From: Andreprevotia sp. IGB-42
Lineage (GTDB): Bacteria; Pseudomonadota; Gammaproteobacteria; Burkholderiales; Chitinibacteraceae
NCBI RefSeq assembly: GCF_009848685.1
Contig: NZ_WXTX01000015.1
Coordinates: 18,666-82,665, forward strand
Length of the DNA stretch: 64,000 bases
Direction of reading: 5' to 3'
The position numbers and the translations under genes were made by a program. Under the pieces are notes generated by a model that saw only the letters and a program-made list of their open reading frames with translations, searched no databases and had not been told where the DNA came from. This document shows positions 36,007 through 44,496 of the stretch, piece after piece; position 1 is the first letter of the stretch; each line of letters begins with the position of its first letter.

Positions 36007-37050
36007 TCAGCCGCGGAAGTTGTCGGTGTTCATCGCCTTGCCGCGGGCTTCCGCCACCGACACGATATTGCGGCGCACCAGGTCAGACAGACACTGATCC
36101 AGCGTCTGCATGCCGAACTGCTGGCCGGTCTGGATGGACGAGTACATCTGCGCGATCTTGTTTTCGCGGATTAGGTTACGGATGGCCGGAATACCGATCA
36201 TGATCTCATGCGCAGCCACACGGCTGTTGCCATCCTTGGTCTTGAGCAGCGTTTGCGAAATCACCGCGCGCAACGATTCGGACAGCATCGAGCGCACCAT
36301 TTCCTTTTCCGCGGCCGGGAACACGTCGACGATACGGTCGACTGTCTTCGCCGCCGAACTGGTATGCAGCGTGCCGAACACCAGGTGGCCGGTTTCCGCA
36401 GCGGTCAACGCCAGGCGGATGGTTTCCAGGTCACGCATTTCGCCCACCAGAATCACGTCCGGGTCTTCCCGCAATGCCGAACGCAGCGCGTTGGAGAAAC
36501 TCATGGTATGCGGGCCGACTTCCCGCTGGTTGATCAGGCATTTCTTGGATTGGTGCACGAACTCGATCGGGTCTTCCACGGTCAGGATATGGCCGTATTC
36601 GTTTTCGTTGACGAAATTGATGATGCCGGCCAGCGTGGTGGATTTGCCCGAGCCCGTTGGCCCGGTCACCAGCACCAGGCCGCGCGGGTTCTGCGCGATT
36701 TCCTGGAATACCTTGGGTGCATTCAATTCTTCCAGCGACAATACCTTGGAAGGAATGGTACGGAATACCGCACCGGCACCGCGTTGCTGCACGAAGGCAT
36801 TGACGCGGAAACGCGCCAGATTGGGGATCTCGAACGAGAAGTCGCATTCGAGCGTGTCTTCATACACTTTGCGCTGTCCGTCGTTCATGATGTCATACAC
36901 CATGTCGTGGACATCCTTGTGTTCCATCGGCGGCAAATTGATGCGGCGTACATCGCCATGCACACGGATCATCGGCGGCAGGCCGGACGAGAGGTGCAGG
37001 TCAGACGCCTTGTTCTTTACGGCAAACGCCAAGAGCTCGGAGATTTCCAT
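36007..37050 (-). CDS. pilT: Type IV pilus retraction ATPase PilT
   Basis: The 347-residue protein is a classic PilT. It starts MEISELLAFAVKNKASDLHL and has Walker A GPTGSGKSTTLAGIINFVN, Asp box LTVEDPIEFVHQSK, Walker B DVILVGEMRDLETI and His box GHLVFGTLHTSSA. The conserved AIRNLIRE motif near residue 290 is required for retraction. Divergent from yggS with an 88-nt gap, an arrangement shared with Pseudomonas and Neisseriales. An AAAGGA ribosome-binding site lies about 12 nt upstream, farther than usual. Confidence 0.97.
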   Translation of the reverse strand: MEISELLAFAVKNKASDLHLSSGLPPMIRVHGDVRRINLPPMEHKDVHDMVYDIMNDGQRKVYEDTLECDFSFEIPNLARFRVNAFVQQRGAGAVFRTIPSKVLSLEELNAPKVFQEIAQNPRGLVLVTGPTGSGKSTTLAGIINFVNENEYGHILTVEDPIEFVHQSKKCLINQREVGPHTMSFSNALRSALREDPDVILVGEMRDLETIRLALTAAETGHLVFGTLHTSSAAKTVDRIVDVFPAAEKEMVRSMLSESLRAVISQTLLKTKDGNSRVAAHEIMIGIPAIRNLIRENKIAQMYSSIQTGQQFGMQTLDQCLSDLVRRNIVSVAEARGKAMNTDNFRG

Positions 37051-37138
37051 TTATAATTCTGTCCTTTGGCGATGTCGGCCCGATAGATAAGACGCCGCGC
37101 GCAAACGCTGCCGGCCACGTAGTAAGGTTCAAACCATT

Positions 37139-37852
37139 ATGGCAACGATATTTGCGAGGTGGCAAGGCGTGTTGGCACGCATCCGGACAGCCGTGACGCT
37201 GGCCGGCCGTCCTGCCGATGCCGTGCAACTGCTCGCAGTCAGCAAAACTTTTCCCGCCGCGGATATTGCCGAACTTTACGCGCACGGCCAAAGGGATTTT
37301 GGAGAGAATTACGTGCAGGAGCTTGCGGGCAAGGCAGAAATGCTGGCCAATCTGCCCGAACTGCGCTGGCATTTCATCGGCCCATTGCAAAGCAACAAGA
37401 CCCGTATAGTGGCAGAAACCGCCAGTTGGGTGCATGCAATCGACCGGCTGAAAATCGCTGAACGCCTTTCCAGCCAACGTCCGGAACACTTGCCGCCCTT
37501 GCAGGTCTGTCTGCAGGTCAATGTCTCTGGCGAAACGAGCAAATCGGGCGTCACCCCCGAAGGACTGGGCGAACTTGCACAGGCAGTAGCCGCGTTGCCA
37601 AGACTGAAATTACGGGGGCTGATGTGTATCCCGGAAGCGACAAATGATCAAACCTGGCTGTCGGAACAATTCCGCCAGTTGCGGCAGCTGCAGCAGGCAT
37701 TGAATACACAAGGCCTGCAACTGGATACTCTTTCCATGGGAATGTCTGGCGATCTCGAAAGCGCAATTACCGAAGGGGCCACACTGGTCCGTATCGGCAC
37801 CGCCCTGTTCGGCACGCGGACCATCTCAAATCAAGCGCAAGGAACAACATGA
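37139..37852 (+). CDS. yggS: PLP homeostasis protein YggS
   Basis: The 237-residue protein is of the YggS/PROSC (PLPBP) family, a single TIM barrel that binds pyridoxal phosphate on the Lys in LLAVSKTFPAADI near residue 38. HFIGPLQSNKTR and LSMGMSGDLESAI are further family motifs. It controls the free PLP pool and amino-acid homeostasis. It overlaps proC by 4 nt, matching the usual yggS-proC-yggT order. Start ATG at 37139 begins a typical N-terminal segment (MATIFARWQGVLARIRTAVT). Confidence 0.95.
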   Translation: MATIFARWQGVLARIRTAVTLAGRPADAVQLLAVSKTFPAADIAELYAHGQRDFGENYVQELAGKAEMLANLPELRWHFIGPLQSNKTRIVAETASWVHAIDRLKIAERLSSQRPEHLPPLQVCLQVNVSGETSKSGVTPEGLGELAQAVAALPRLKLRGLMCIPEATNDQTWLSEQFRQLRQLQQALNTQGLQLDTLSMGMSGDLESAITEGATLVRIGTALFGTRTISNQAQGTT

Positions 37853-38667
37853 AAATCAGCTTTATCGGCGGCGGCAATATGGCTGCAGCAATGGTTGGCG
37901 GCATGGTCAGCCAGGGTTTCAAGGGCAACGAGATCCATATCGTCGAGCCCGACGCAGATAAGCGCAGCGAGCTGGCCCGCCAATTCGGCGTCAGCGTGGG
38001 CGCGCCGGACGACGTGCTGCCCGCCAGCACCGCGGTGATTTTCGCCGTCAAGCCGCAGCAATTGCGCCCGATCGCCAGCACGTTGGCGCCCCAACTGGCC
38101 GATACGCTGGTGATCTCGATTGCGGCCGGCGTACGCGCCGATACGCTGTCGAAATGGCTGGGCGGGCTCGACCGCATCGTGCGCGTGATGCCCAATACCC
38201 CGGCGCTGGTACAGGCCGGCATTTCCGGCGCGTTTGCCAGCGCCGGCGCTACCGCGGATGACAAGGCACTGGCCGAGCGCATCCTCGATTCCATCGGCGA
38301 AACCGTCTGGGTAAACGAAGAAGGCGATATCGACGGCGTGACGGCGATTTCCGGCTCCGGCCCGGCGTATGTGTTCTATTTCATGGAATCGCTGCAGGCA
38401 GCAGCGCGTGCGCAGGGCTTCGAGCCGGAAACGGCCCGCAAGCTGGCGTACCAGACCTTTGCCGGCGCCATCAAGCTGGCGCTGCAAAGCGATGACGATG
38501 CCGCCACGCTGCGCCAGAAGGTCACCAGCAAGGGCGGCACGACAGAGCGCGCGATCAATGCACTGGAAAACAGCCAGGTGCGCTCGACCATCATCGCGGC
38601 AGCCTCGGCTGCGGCTGCGCGCTCCAGGGAGTTGGGTGACGAACTCGGCCGCGATACGCAGGAATGA
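37849..38667 (+). CDS. proC: Pyrroline-5-carboxylate reductase
   Basis: The 272-residue enzyme has the Rossmann motif FIGGGNMAAAMVGGM at residues 4-18 and the P5CR signature near residue 220 (A-A-T-L-R-Q-K-V-T-S-K-G-G-T-T). It catalyses the last step of proline synthesis, P5C plus NAD(P)H to proline, in the cytoplasm. Full length. The 4-nt overlap with yggS suggests translational coupling, and yggT follows by 13 nt. Confidence 0.96.
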   Translation: MKISFIGGGNMAAAMVGGMVSQGFKGNEIHIVEPDADKRSELARQFGVSVGAPDDVLPASTAVIFAVKPQQLRPIASTLAPQLADTLVISIAAGVRADTLSKWLGGLDRIVRVMPNTPALVQAGISGAFASAGATADDKALAERILDSIGETVWVNEEGDIDGVTAISGSGPAYVFYFMESLQAAARAQGFEPETARKLAYQTFAGAIKLALQSDDDAATLRQKVTSKGGTTERAINALENSQVRSTIIAAASAAAARSRELGDELGRDTQE

Positions 38668-38680
38668 GGAGCGCACAGCG

Positions 38681-39271
38681 ATGATAGCCAATGCAATGGA
38701 TTTCCTGATCCGCAGCTTCGCCGGGTTCTTCATCCTGGCGCTGCTGGCGCGGTTTTACATGCTGGCGCTCAAGGCCCCGTTCAAGAACCCGCTGGGCCAG
38801 TTCATCATGGCGCTGACCAACTGGATGGTACTGCCCACCCGCCGCGTGCTGCCCGCAGTGCGCCAGTATGATTCGGCCACCTTCGTGGTGGCCTGGGGCT
38901 GGGCGTGCAGCATGTACGTGCTGCTGCTGTGGCTGTCCCCATGGCCGTTTGCATTCGGCGCACTACAGTCGGTAGTGGCCATTGCGCTGACCGGCCTGCT
39001 GGAGCTGCTGAAAATGTCGCTCTACCTGCTGTTTGCCGCAGTGATCGGCCAGGCGCTGCTGTCATGGGTGGCACCGTACAGCCCGATGATGCCGCTGTTC
39101 AACACGCTGACCACGCCATTCCTGCGGCCACTGCGCCGGGTCATCCCGCCGGTGGGGCATGTGGACATCACGCCCATGGTGCTGGGCATTGTCATCGTGG
39201 TGCTGAACATCTTCGTTGCCGGTGGCCAGCAGGCGCTGCTCAATGGCATCCCGCTGCCCACGCTGAACTGA
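38681..39271 (+). CDS. yggT: YggT family membrane protein
   Basis: The 196-residue protein contains two YggT repeats, each a pair of membrane helices. The first is FLIRSFAGFFILALLARFYM and the second LFAAVIGQALLSWVAPYSPM. Each is followed by a conserved polar turn with a Pro-Leu-R-R motif (ALTNWMVLPTRRVLPA; TLTTPFLRPLRRVIPP). The role is not settled; osmotic and cell-envelope functions have been proposed. The ATG at 38681 follows a GAGGAG site. Last gene of the yggS-proC-yggT operon. Confidence 0.93.
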   Translation: MIANAMDFLIRSFAGFFILALLARFYMLALKAPFKNPLGQFIMALTNWMVLPTRRVLPAVRQYDSATFVVAWGWACSMYVLLLWLSPWPFAFGALQSVVAIALTGLLELLKMSLYLLFAAVIGQALLSWVAPYSPMMPLFNTLTTPFLRPLRRVIPPVGHVDITPMVLGIVIVVLNIFVAGGQQALLNGIPLPTLN

Positions 39272-39389
39272 CGGGCGCGCCGCGCGCAAGTCAACCACAC
39301 GGCCAGCCAACCAGTTAGAGCACTGCTACCCGAGGGGTGGTCGTGCAGCAAGCGATGCCGGCCATTGCCGGCATCGTTGCAAGGGGCCA

Positions 39390-39812
39390 TCAGCCCTGGT
39401 CGCCACCTTCGAGATGGCGACTGCGGTCGGTGCGCGGGTCTACCCGGCGGTATTCGCCTTCCAGCGTACCGTCCTGGGGCGCCTTGGCCGCAGCCTGGCT
39501 GCGCCCCCAAGGCAGCAGCATCAGCAGGGCAATCACATCGCCGATCACCCCGGGCAGCAGCAGCAACAACGCTGCGATATAGTAGCGGGCTACCCAGAAC
39601 AGGCTTTGCGGCGTCAGTCGGCCGGCGCGCGCATCTGCCAGCAGCGACATGCCGATGGCCAGCTTGTGATGGCGCAGCATCAAAAAGCCCGCCACGGCAG
39701 CGATGGCTAGCCAGGCCAGCAGCCAGCCGGTGCCAATGGCATCCGCCAGCAGCACCATGGCAATGATTTCAGCTACTGGGTAGGCCAGCAGCAACAGCAA
39801 CAGGTAAGGCAT
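39390..39812 (-). CDS. fxsA: FxsA-like membrane protein
   Basis: The 140-residue protein has the FxsA layout: three N-terminal membrane segments (MPYLLLLLLAYPVAEIIAMV; GWLLAWLAIAAVAGFLMLRH), then LFWVARYYIAALLLLLPGVI, the conserved P-G-x-x-x-D-x-x-x-x-L, and a basic C-terminus. FxsA is an inner-membrane protein linked to phage T7 exclusion when overproduced. The start at 39812 has a good GGAG ribosome-binding site on the minus strand. Its start codon overlaps the start codon of cutA on the other strand by two bases. Confidence 0.88.
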   Translation of the reverse strand: MPYLLLLLLAYPVAEIIAMVLLADAIGTGWLLAWLAIAAVAGFLMLRHHKLAIGMSLLADARAGRLTPQSLFWVARYYIAALLLLLPGVIGDVIALLMLLPWGRSQAAAKAPQDGTLEGEYRRVDPRTDRSRHLEGGDQG

Positions 39813-40170
39813 GAATACTCCGATCCAATCTCGTACAAGTCCGGCCCCACTAAATGGGGTTGCTCTGGTAATTTGCAATTGCCCCGATACCGCCACCGCC
39901 GAACGGCTAGCGCACGGCCTGATCGAAAACAGGCTGGCCGCATGCGTGAACCGTTTGTCGCCGGTGCTGTCGATCTACCGCTGGGATGGCCGCGTGGAAA
40001 CGGCCGAGGAATACCCGCTGCACATCAAGACCACGGTCGATGCCTGCCCGCAACTGCTGGCCTGGCTGGTGGCGCACCACCCCTACGACGTGCCGGAAAT
40101 CATCGTGCTGCCTGTCACCGACGGGCTGCCCGCTTATCTGGCATGGGTACATAACGAGGTTAATGCATGA
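39811..40170 (+). CDS. cutA: CutA1 family divalent-ion tolerance protein
   Basis: The 119-residue protein matches CutA1: ALVICNCPDTATAERLAHGL, ENRLAACVNRLSPVLSIYRW, DGRVETAEEYPLHIKTTVDA and HPYDVPEIIVLPVTDGLPAY are its four conserved blocks. CutA1 forms a very stable trimer; copper tolerance has been reported but its biochemical role is open. Its ATG overlaps the fxsA start codon on the opposite strand. Its stop overlaps dsbD by 4 nt, so cutA-dsbD-tlpA is probably one operon. Confidence 0.95.
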   Translation: MNTPIQSRTSPAPLNGVALVICNCPDTATAERLAHGLIENRLAACVNRLSPVLSIYRWDGRVETAEEYPLHIKTTVDACPQLLAWLVAHHPYDVPEIIVLPVTDGLPAYLAWVHNEVNA

Positions 40171-41711
40171 TACGCCTGCTGTTCACACTGATCCTTGCGC
40201 CGTGGCTGGCGCTATGCGCCGGGCTTGCGCACGCCGAACCCGATCTGCTGCCGCCGGACAAAGCCTTCCGCGCGGAAATCAACCGCATCGATGCGCGCAC
40301 CGTCAACATCCAGTTCCGCGTGGCCGATGGCTACTACCTGTACCGCGAACGCATGCGCTTTACGCTGCAGCCCGCCGGCGAGCTCACGCCGCAATACCCG
40401 CAGGGTGTGGTCAAGGACGACCCCAGCTTCGGCAAGGTGGAAGTTTACAAGCACGATATCGCCGTCACACTGCAGGCCGCGCAAGACCTGCCCGAGGGCT
40501 TCAGCGTGGCCGTGCGCTACCAGGGCTGTGCAGAAGCCGGTGTGTGCTACCCGCCGCAGACCGTACAGCTGAGCATGAGCCACACCGGCCGCAACGGCGG
40601 CAGCGCAGTGGAAAAACTGTTCGGCGATGCACAGCCGGCCCAACCCGCCGGAGAGAACTATTTCTCCGGCACGCCTGTTGCAACACTCGGCCTTTTTTTT
40701 CTGGCCGGGCTCGGTCTTGCCTTTACCGCCTGCATGTACCCGCTGCTGCCGATCGTGTCGTCGATCGTGATCGGTGCGGGGCAAGCAGGCCGGGGCCGAG
40801 CCCTGATGCTGACGCTGACCTATAGCCAAGGGCTGGCACTGACCTATACCGCAGTGGGGGTGGCGGCAGCGCTTACCGGCACATTGCTGTCGGTGTGGCT
40901 GCAGCAGCCATGGGTGATCGGCCTGTTTGCGCTGTTCTTCGTGGCCATGGCGCTGTCCATGTTCGGCGTATTCAGCGTGCAGATGCCCGGCGGCCTGCAA
41001 AGCCGCGTGGCCAACTGGTCCAACCGCCTGCCCGGCGGGCACTACACATCGGTATTCGTGATGGGCGCCATTTCGGCCGCCATCGTCGGCCCGTGCATCG
41101 CACCGCCACTGGCAGCGGCACTGGCGTATATCGGCCAGCAGGGCGACCCGCTATTGGGCGGTGGCGCGCTGTATGCAATGGCGCTGGGGCTGGGCGTGCC
41201 GCTGATCGTGGTGGGCGCCGTCGGCAACACCCTGCTGCCACGGTTACCCAGCTGGGTGATGAAAGCGGTGCAGAGCGTGTTTGGCGTGGTGCTGTTGCTG
41301 ATGGCGGTATGGATCGCACGGCCGCTGTGGCAACCGTTGCTGGCCGAAGCGCCGCCGGTGGCATTCGTTGCCGTGGGCAGCAGCCAGGCGCTGGACAAGC
41401 AGCTTGCCGACGCTGGCAAACCGGTCATGCTCGATTTCTATGCCGACTGGTGCGTCAGCTGCCTGGAGTTCGAACGCGAAACCCTCAGCGATGCCCGTGT
41501 GCAGGCTGCACTGAAAGATTTTGTGGTGCTGCGCGCGGACGTGACCAAAAACAGTGCTGACGACGCCGTGCTGCTGCGCCGCTTCGGCCTGTATGGCCCG
41601 CCCGCCATGCTGTTCTTCGATGCTGCGGGCAAGCCATTGCCGCAGCGCGTGATCGGCTTCCAGAATGCCGATGCCTTCCTCACCACCCTGAACGCGATAC
41701 GGAAACCCTGA
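40167..41711 (+). CDS. dsbD: Thiol:disulfide interchange protein DsbD
   Basis: The 514-residue protein has a signal peptide, a periplasmic alpha domain with a Cys pair (QGCAEAGVCYPP), and an eight-helix membrane domain with the two redox cysteines in TACMYPLLPI and VGPCIAPPLAA. A C-terminal thioredoxin-like domain has the motif W-C-V-S-C in DFYADWCVSCLEFE. DsbD passes electrons from cytoplasmic thioredoxin to periplasmic DsbC and cytochrome c maturation proteins. Slightly shorter than E. coli DsbD (565). It overlaps cutA by 4 nt and tlpA by 1 nt. Confidence 0.95.
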   Translation: MIRLLFTLILAPWLALCAGLAHAEPDLLPPDKAFRAEINRIDARTVNIQFRVADGYYLYRERMRFTLQPAGELTPQYPQGVVKDDPSFGKVEVYKHDIAVTLQAAQDLPEGFSVAVRYQGCAEAGVCYPPQTVQLSMSHTGRNGGSAVEKLFGDAQPAQPAGENYFSGTPVATLGLFFLAGLGLAFTACMYPLLPIVSSIVIGAGQAGRGRALMLTLTYSQGLALTYTAVGVAAALTGTLLSVWLQQPWVIGLFALFFVAMALSMFGVFSVQMPGGLQSRVANWSNRLPGGHYTSVFVMGAISAAIVGPCIAPPLAAALAYIGQQGDPLLGGGALYAMALGLGVPLIVVGAVGNTLLPRLPSWVMKAVQSVFGVVLLLMAVWIARPLWQPLLAEAPPVAFVAVGSSQALDKQLADAGKPVMLDFYADWCVSCLEFERETLSDARVQAALKDFVVLRADVTKNSADDAVLLRRFGLYGPPAMLFFDAAGKPLPQRVIGFQNADAFLTTLNAIRKP

Positions 41712-42193
41712 TGCGCCCATTCCCGACCATGCTGCTGGCCGCCACCCTGCTGGTTGCCATCACCGCCCCCGCTTTTGCCGCCAAGACCTTTTTCGATGCC
41801 AGCCTGAAAGGGCTGGACGGCAAGCCGCAGACATTGGCCAAGTATCGCGGCAAACCGCTGGTGGTCAATTACTGGGCCACCTGGTGCTCGCCGTGCCGCG
41901 AGGAGATTCCGGAGTTCGTCGCGCTATCGAAGAAATACGCCGGCAAGGTGCAATTCCTCGGCATCGCCATTGATGACGCCAAGCTGGTTACGCAGTTTGC
42001 CCGCGAGTACAAGATCGACTACCCGCTACTGGCCGACGAAACCGGCGCCTTCACGCTGATCCAGCAGGAAGGCAACACGGCCGGCGCCTTGCCGTTCACC
42101 GTGGTGTACGACAGCCAGGGCAAGAAAGTGCTGACCAAGCTGGGACGGATCAAGGGCGAAGCACTGGACGCGGTGCTGAAGACGATCAAGTAA
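41711..42193 (+). CDS. TlpA-like periplasmic thioredoxin
   Basis: The 160-residue protein has a signal peptide (MRPFPTMLLAATLLVAITAP, cleaved near AFA) and a thioredoxin fold of the TlpA/ResA type with active site W-C-S-P-C in VVNYWATWCSPCREEIPEF. It likely takes electrons from the DsbD encoded upstream and reduces cytochrome c or copper-site cysteines. The one-base stop-start overlap (TGATG) with dsbD indicates coupled translation. Confidence 0.92.
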   Translation: MRPFPTMLLAATLLVAITAPAFAAKTFFDASLKGLDGKPQTLAKYRGKPLVVNYWATWCSPCREEIPEFVALSKKYAGKVQFLGIAIDDAKLVTQFAREYKIDYPLLADETGAFTLIQQEGNTAGALPFTVVYDSQGKKVLTKLGRIKGEALDAVLKTIK

Positions 42194-42390
42194 TCACTAC
42201 TGACAAAACCTTGCTGGCGGCGTTGTGCGCAGCGACCGGATCGGCAGCGCTTGCCTGCCGCGCAGCATCGGTTTTTGCCTGGCAGTGCCAAGCGCAGTAG
42301 TAAAGTATCGTATGCTGTTTAAGATGTCGCGCCGGAGGTAACAGCTTGGCGCTGGTAGTCTGCAGGGCCAGACAGGCCCCGGAATGGAAC

Positions 42391-42699
42391 TTACTTGGAG
42401 AAGGCGCAGAACACGTCGCGGAGCATCGCAATCACTTCCAGCGTGCGGATATCGCCCACCCGGTAGTAAACGCGATTGGCATCCTTGCGGGTACGCAGTA
42501 CACCCTTCTCGCGCATCAGCGCCAAGTGTTGCGAGATATTGGACTGGGTCGTTCCGACCTGGTCGACGATATCCTGCACACTGACTTCCTGGTCCCCCAG
42601 AACACACAGTATTTTCAGCCGCAAAGGATGCGACATGGCCTTCATGGCCCGCGACGCCTGCTGGATATGGTCGTCGCTCATCAAATCAGGATGGTTCAC
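42391..42699 (-). CDS. ArsR-family regulator with persulfide-sensor cysteine pattern
   Basis: The 102-residue protein is an ArsR/SmtB winged helix. It has the DNA-reading helix TTQSNISQHLALMREKGVLR and the wing RVYYRV. It has no metal-binding CxC or E/H site. Instead it has Cys32 in the second helix (KILCVLG) and Cys98 near the C-terminus (VFCAFSK), 66 residues apart. This is the same spacing as the redox pair of the SqrR/BigR/HlyU group, which sense reactive sulfur. It may control itself or the divergent gpmI region; no sulfide-oxidation gene is in the window. A TATAAT box lies upstream. Confidence 0.88.
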   Translation of the reverse strand: MNHPDLMSDDHIQQASRAMKAMSHPLRLKILCVLGDQEVSVQDIVDQVGTTQSNISQHLALMREKGVLRTRKDANRVYYRVGDIRTLEVIAMLRDVFCAFSK

Positions 42700-42747
42700 C
42701 GTCTTCCTCTAAGTCTTTGGTGGCACTTGCTACCCGCCCACTGGTGC

Positions 42748-42753
42748 ATTATA
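42748..42753 (-). promoter_or_regulatory. -10 box of the ArsR-family gene
   Basis: The minus strand reads TATAAT, a perfect -10 sequence, about 50 nt before the start of the regulator gene. No matching -35 box stands out (about AAGCAC at the right distance), which would fit a regulated or weak promoter. Confidence 0.45.
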
Positions 42754-42939
42754 GGGATACGGGTACATAAGTGCTTTCTTATTTTCTTATATGGCGACTG
42801 CTGCCGCTCTGTTTGTACCGAATTGCCCAACGGCAGGCGTGGGCAATCGATTTCAATCGGTTAGAATACTACCCATCTTTGGAACCCCTCCGCAACGGCT
42901 TACAGGCCTGTTGCGTCTCTTTACAAAGCGAACCCGATC

Positions 42940-44493
42940 ATGCCTAACGCCAGCGCCACGCCTTCCGTCAAACCAGTATTGCTGCTCATTCTCGATGGTT
43001 ACGGCTACCGGGAAGAGGTCAAGGACAATGCAATTGCCGCGGCCAGCAAGCCCAATCTTGACCGCATCATGGCAGAGCACCCATGGACGCTGATCAACGC
43101 ATCCGAACATTATGTGGGTTTGCCGGATGGCCAGTTCGGCAACTCGGAAGTGGGCCACCTCAATATCGGCGCGGGTCGCGTGCTGCAACAGGACATCAGC
43201 CGCATCGATTGTGACGTGGCTGACGGCACCCTCGGGCAGAACGCGGTGTTTGCCGCCGCCATCGAAAAAGCCCGCGCCACCGGCAAGGCACTACACATCC
43301 TGGGGCTGGTTTCCGACGGTGGCGTGCACGCGCACGAAGCGCACATCCATGCACTGATCGCCGATGCCGCCAAGGCTGGCGTAAAAAACATTTACATCCA
43401 TGCATTTCTGGATGGCCGCGACACCCCGCCGCGCAGTGCAGAAAAATATCTGCAGAAACTTGATGCCGTCTGTCAGGCAGCGCAGAGTGCGCGCATTGTC
43501 GGCATCGTTGGCCGCTACTGGGTGATGGACCGCGACAAGCGCTGGGAGCGCGTGCACCCGGCGTACACGCTGATCACCGAAGGCCAAGGCCTGCACCACG
43601 CCGATACCGCGGTGGCAGGCCTTGCCGCCGGTTACGCCCGCGACGAGAACGATGAATTCATCGGCGCCACCAGCATCGGCGCACCGGCTCGCATGGAAGA
43701 CGGTGATGTCGTCATCTTCATGAACTTCCGCGCCGACCGCGCGCGTGAAATCACCACCGCGCTGACTGACCCGGCTTTCGACGGCTTCGAGCGCCCGCGT
43801 CTGATCCAGTTCGGCACCTTCTGTACGGCAACCAGCTACGGGGAAAGCTATTCCTTCCCCATCGCCTATGAAAAACCCAAGGTCAAGAACAGCTTTGGCG
43901 AGTACATCGGCAACCTGGGCCTCAAGCAGCTGCGCATCGCCGAGACCGAGAAATACCCGCACGTCACCTACTTCCTGTCCGGCGGCGAAGAGAAAGAATT
44001 CCCCGGCGAAGACCGCATCCTGGTGCCCAGCCCCAAGGTAGCCACCTACGATCTGCAGCCGGAGATGAGTGCGGTTGCCGTGACCGAAAAGATCGTGGAG
44101 GCCATCGAATCGCAACAGTACGCGGCCATCATCTGCAACTACGCCAATGGCGACATGGTGGGCCATACCGGCATCCTGTCCGCGGCGGTGAAGGCAGTGG
44201 AAACACTGGACGCCTGCGTGGCGCGCTGCGTCGAAGCGATGCAGAAGATCGGCGGCGAAGTGCTGATCACCGCCGACCACGGCAACTGCGAGCAGATGTA
44301 TGACCCGGTTGCCCACCAGCCACATACCCAGCACACCACCGACGTGGTGCCGTTCATCTACGTGGGCCGCCCGGCCACGCTGGCTGCACGTGGCGAAGGC
44401 GCGCTGAAGGACATTGCCCCCACGCTGCTGAAGATGATGGGCGTGCCGCAACCGGAAGAAATGACCGGCCACGCGCTGGTGGAGTTCAAGTAA
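42940..44493 (+). CDS. gpmI: 2,3-bisphosphoglycerate-independent phosphoglycerate mutase
   Basis: The 517-residue enzyme is iPGM, a dimanganese enzyme of the alkaline phosphatase superfamily. It has the metal-binding Asp in LLILDGYGYRE, the nucleophile Ser near residue 68 in FGNSEVGHLNIGAGR, HIHAFLDGRDTPPRSA, and the late metal ligands in MVGHTG and TADHGNCEQM. It interconverts 3- and 2-phosphoglycerate. It is followed 3 nt later by envC and then ctpA, a conserved betaproteobacterial order. Confidence 0.97.
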   Translation: MPNASATPSVKPVLLLILDGYGYREEVKDNAIAAASKPNLDRIMAEHPWTLINASEHYVGLPDGQFGNSEVGHLNIGAGRVLQQDISRIDCDVADGTLGQNAVFAAAIEKARATGKALHILGLVSDGGVHAHEAHIHALIADAAKAGVKNIYIHAFLDGRDTPPRSAEKYLQKLDAVCQAAQSARIVGIVGRYWVMDRDKRWERVHPAYTLITEGQGLHHADTAVAGLAAGYARDENDEFIGATSIGAPARMEDGDVVIFMNFRADRAREITTALTDPAFDGFERPRLIQFGTFCTATSYGESYSFPIAYEKPKVKNSFGEYIGNLGLKQLRIAETEKYPHVTYFLSGGEEKEFPGEDRILVPSPKVATYDLQPEMSAVAVTEKIVEAIESQQYAAIICNYANGDMVGHTGILSAAVKAVETLDACVARCVEAMQKIGGEVLITADHGNCEQMYDPVAHQPHTQHTTDVVPFIYVGRPATLAARGEGALKDIAPTLLKMMGVPQPEEMTGHALVEFK

Positions 44494-44496
44494 GCA

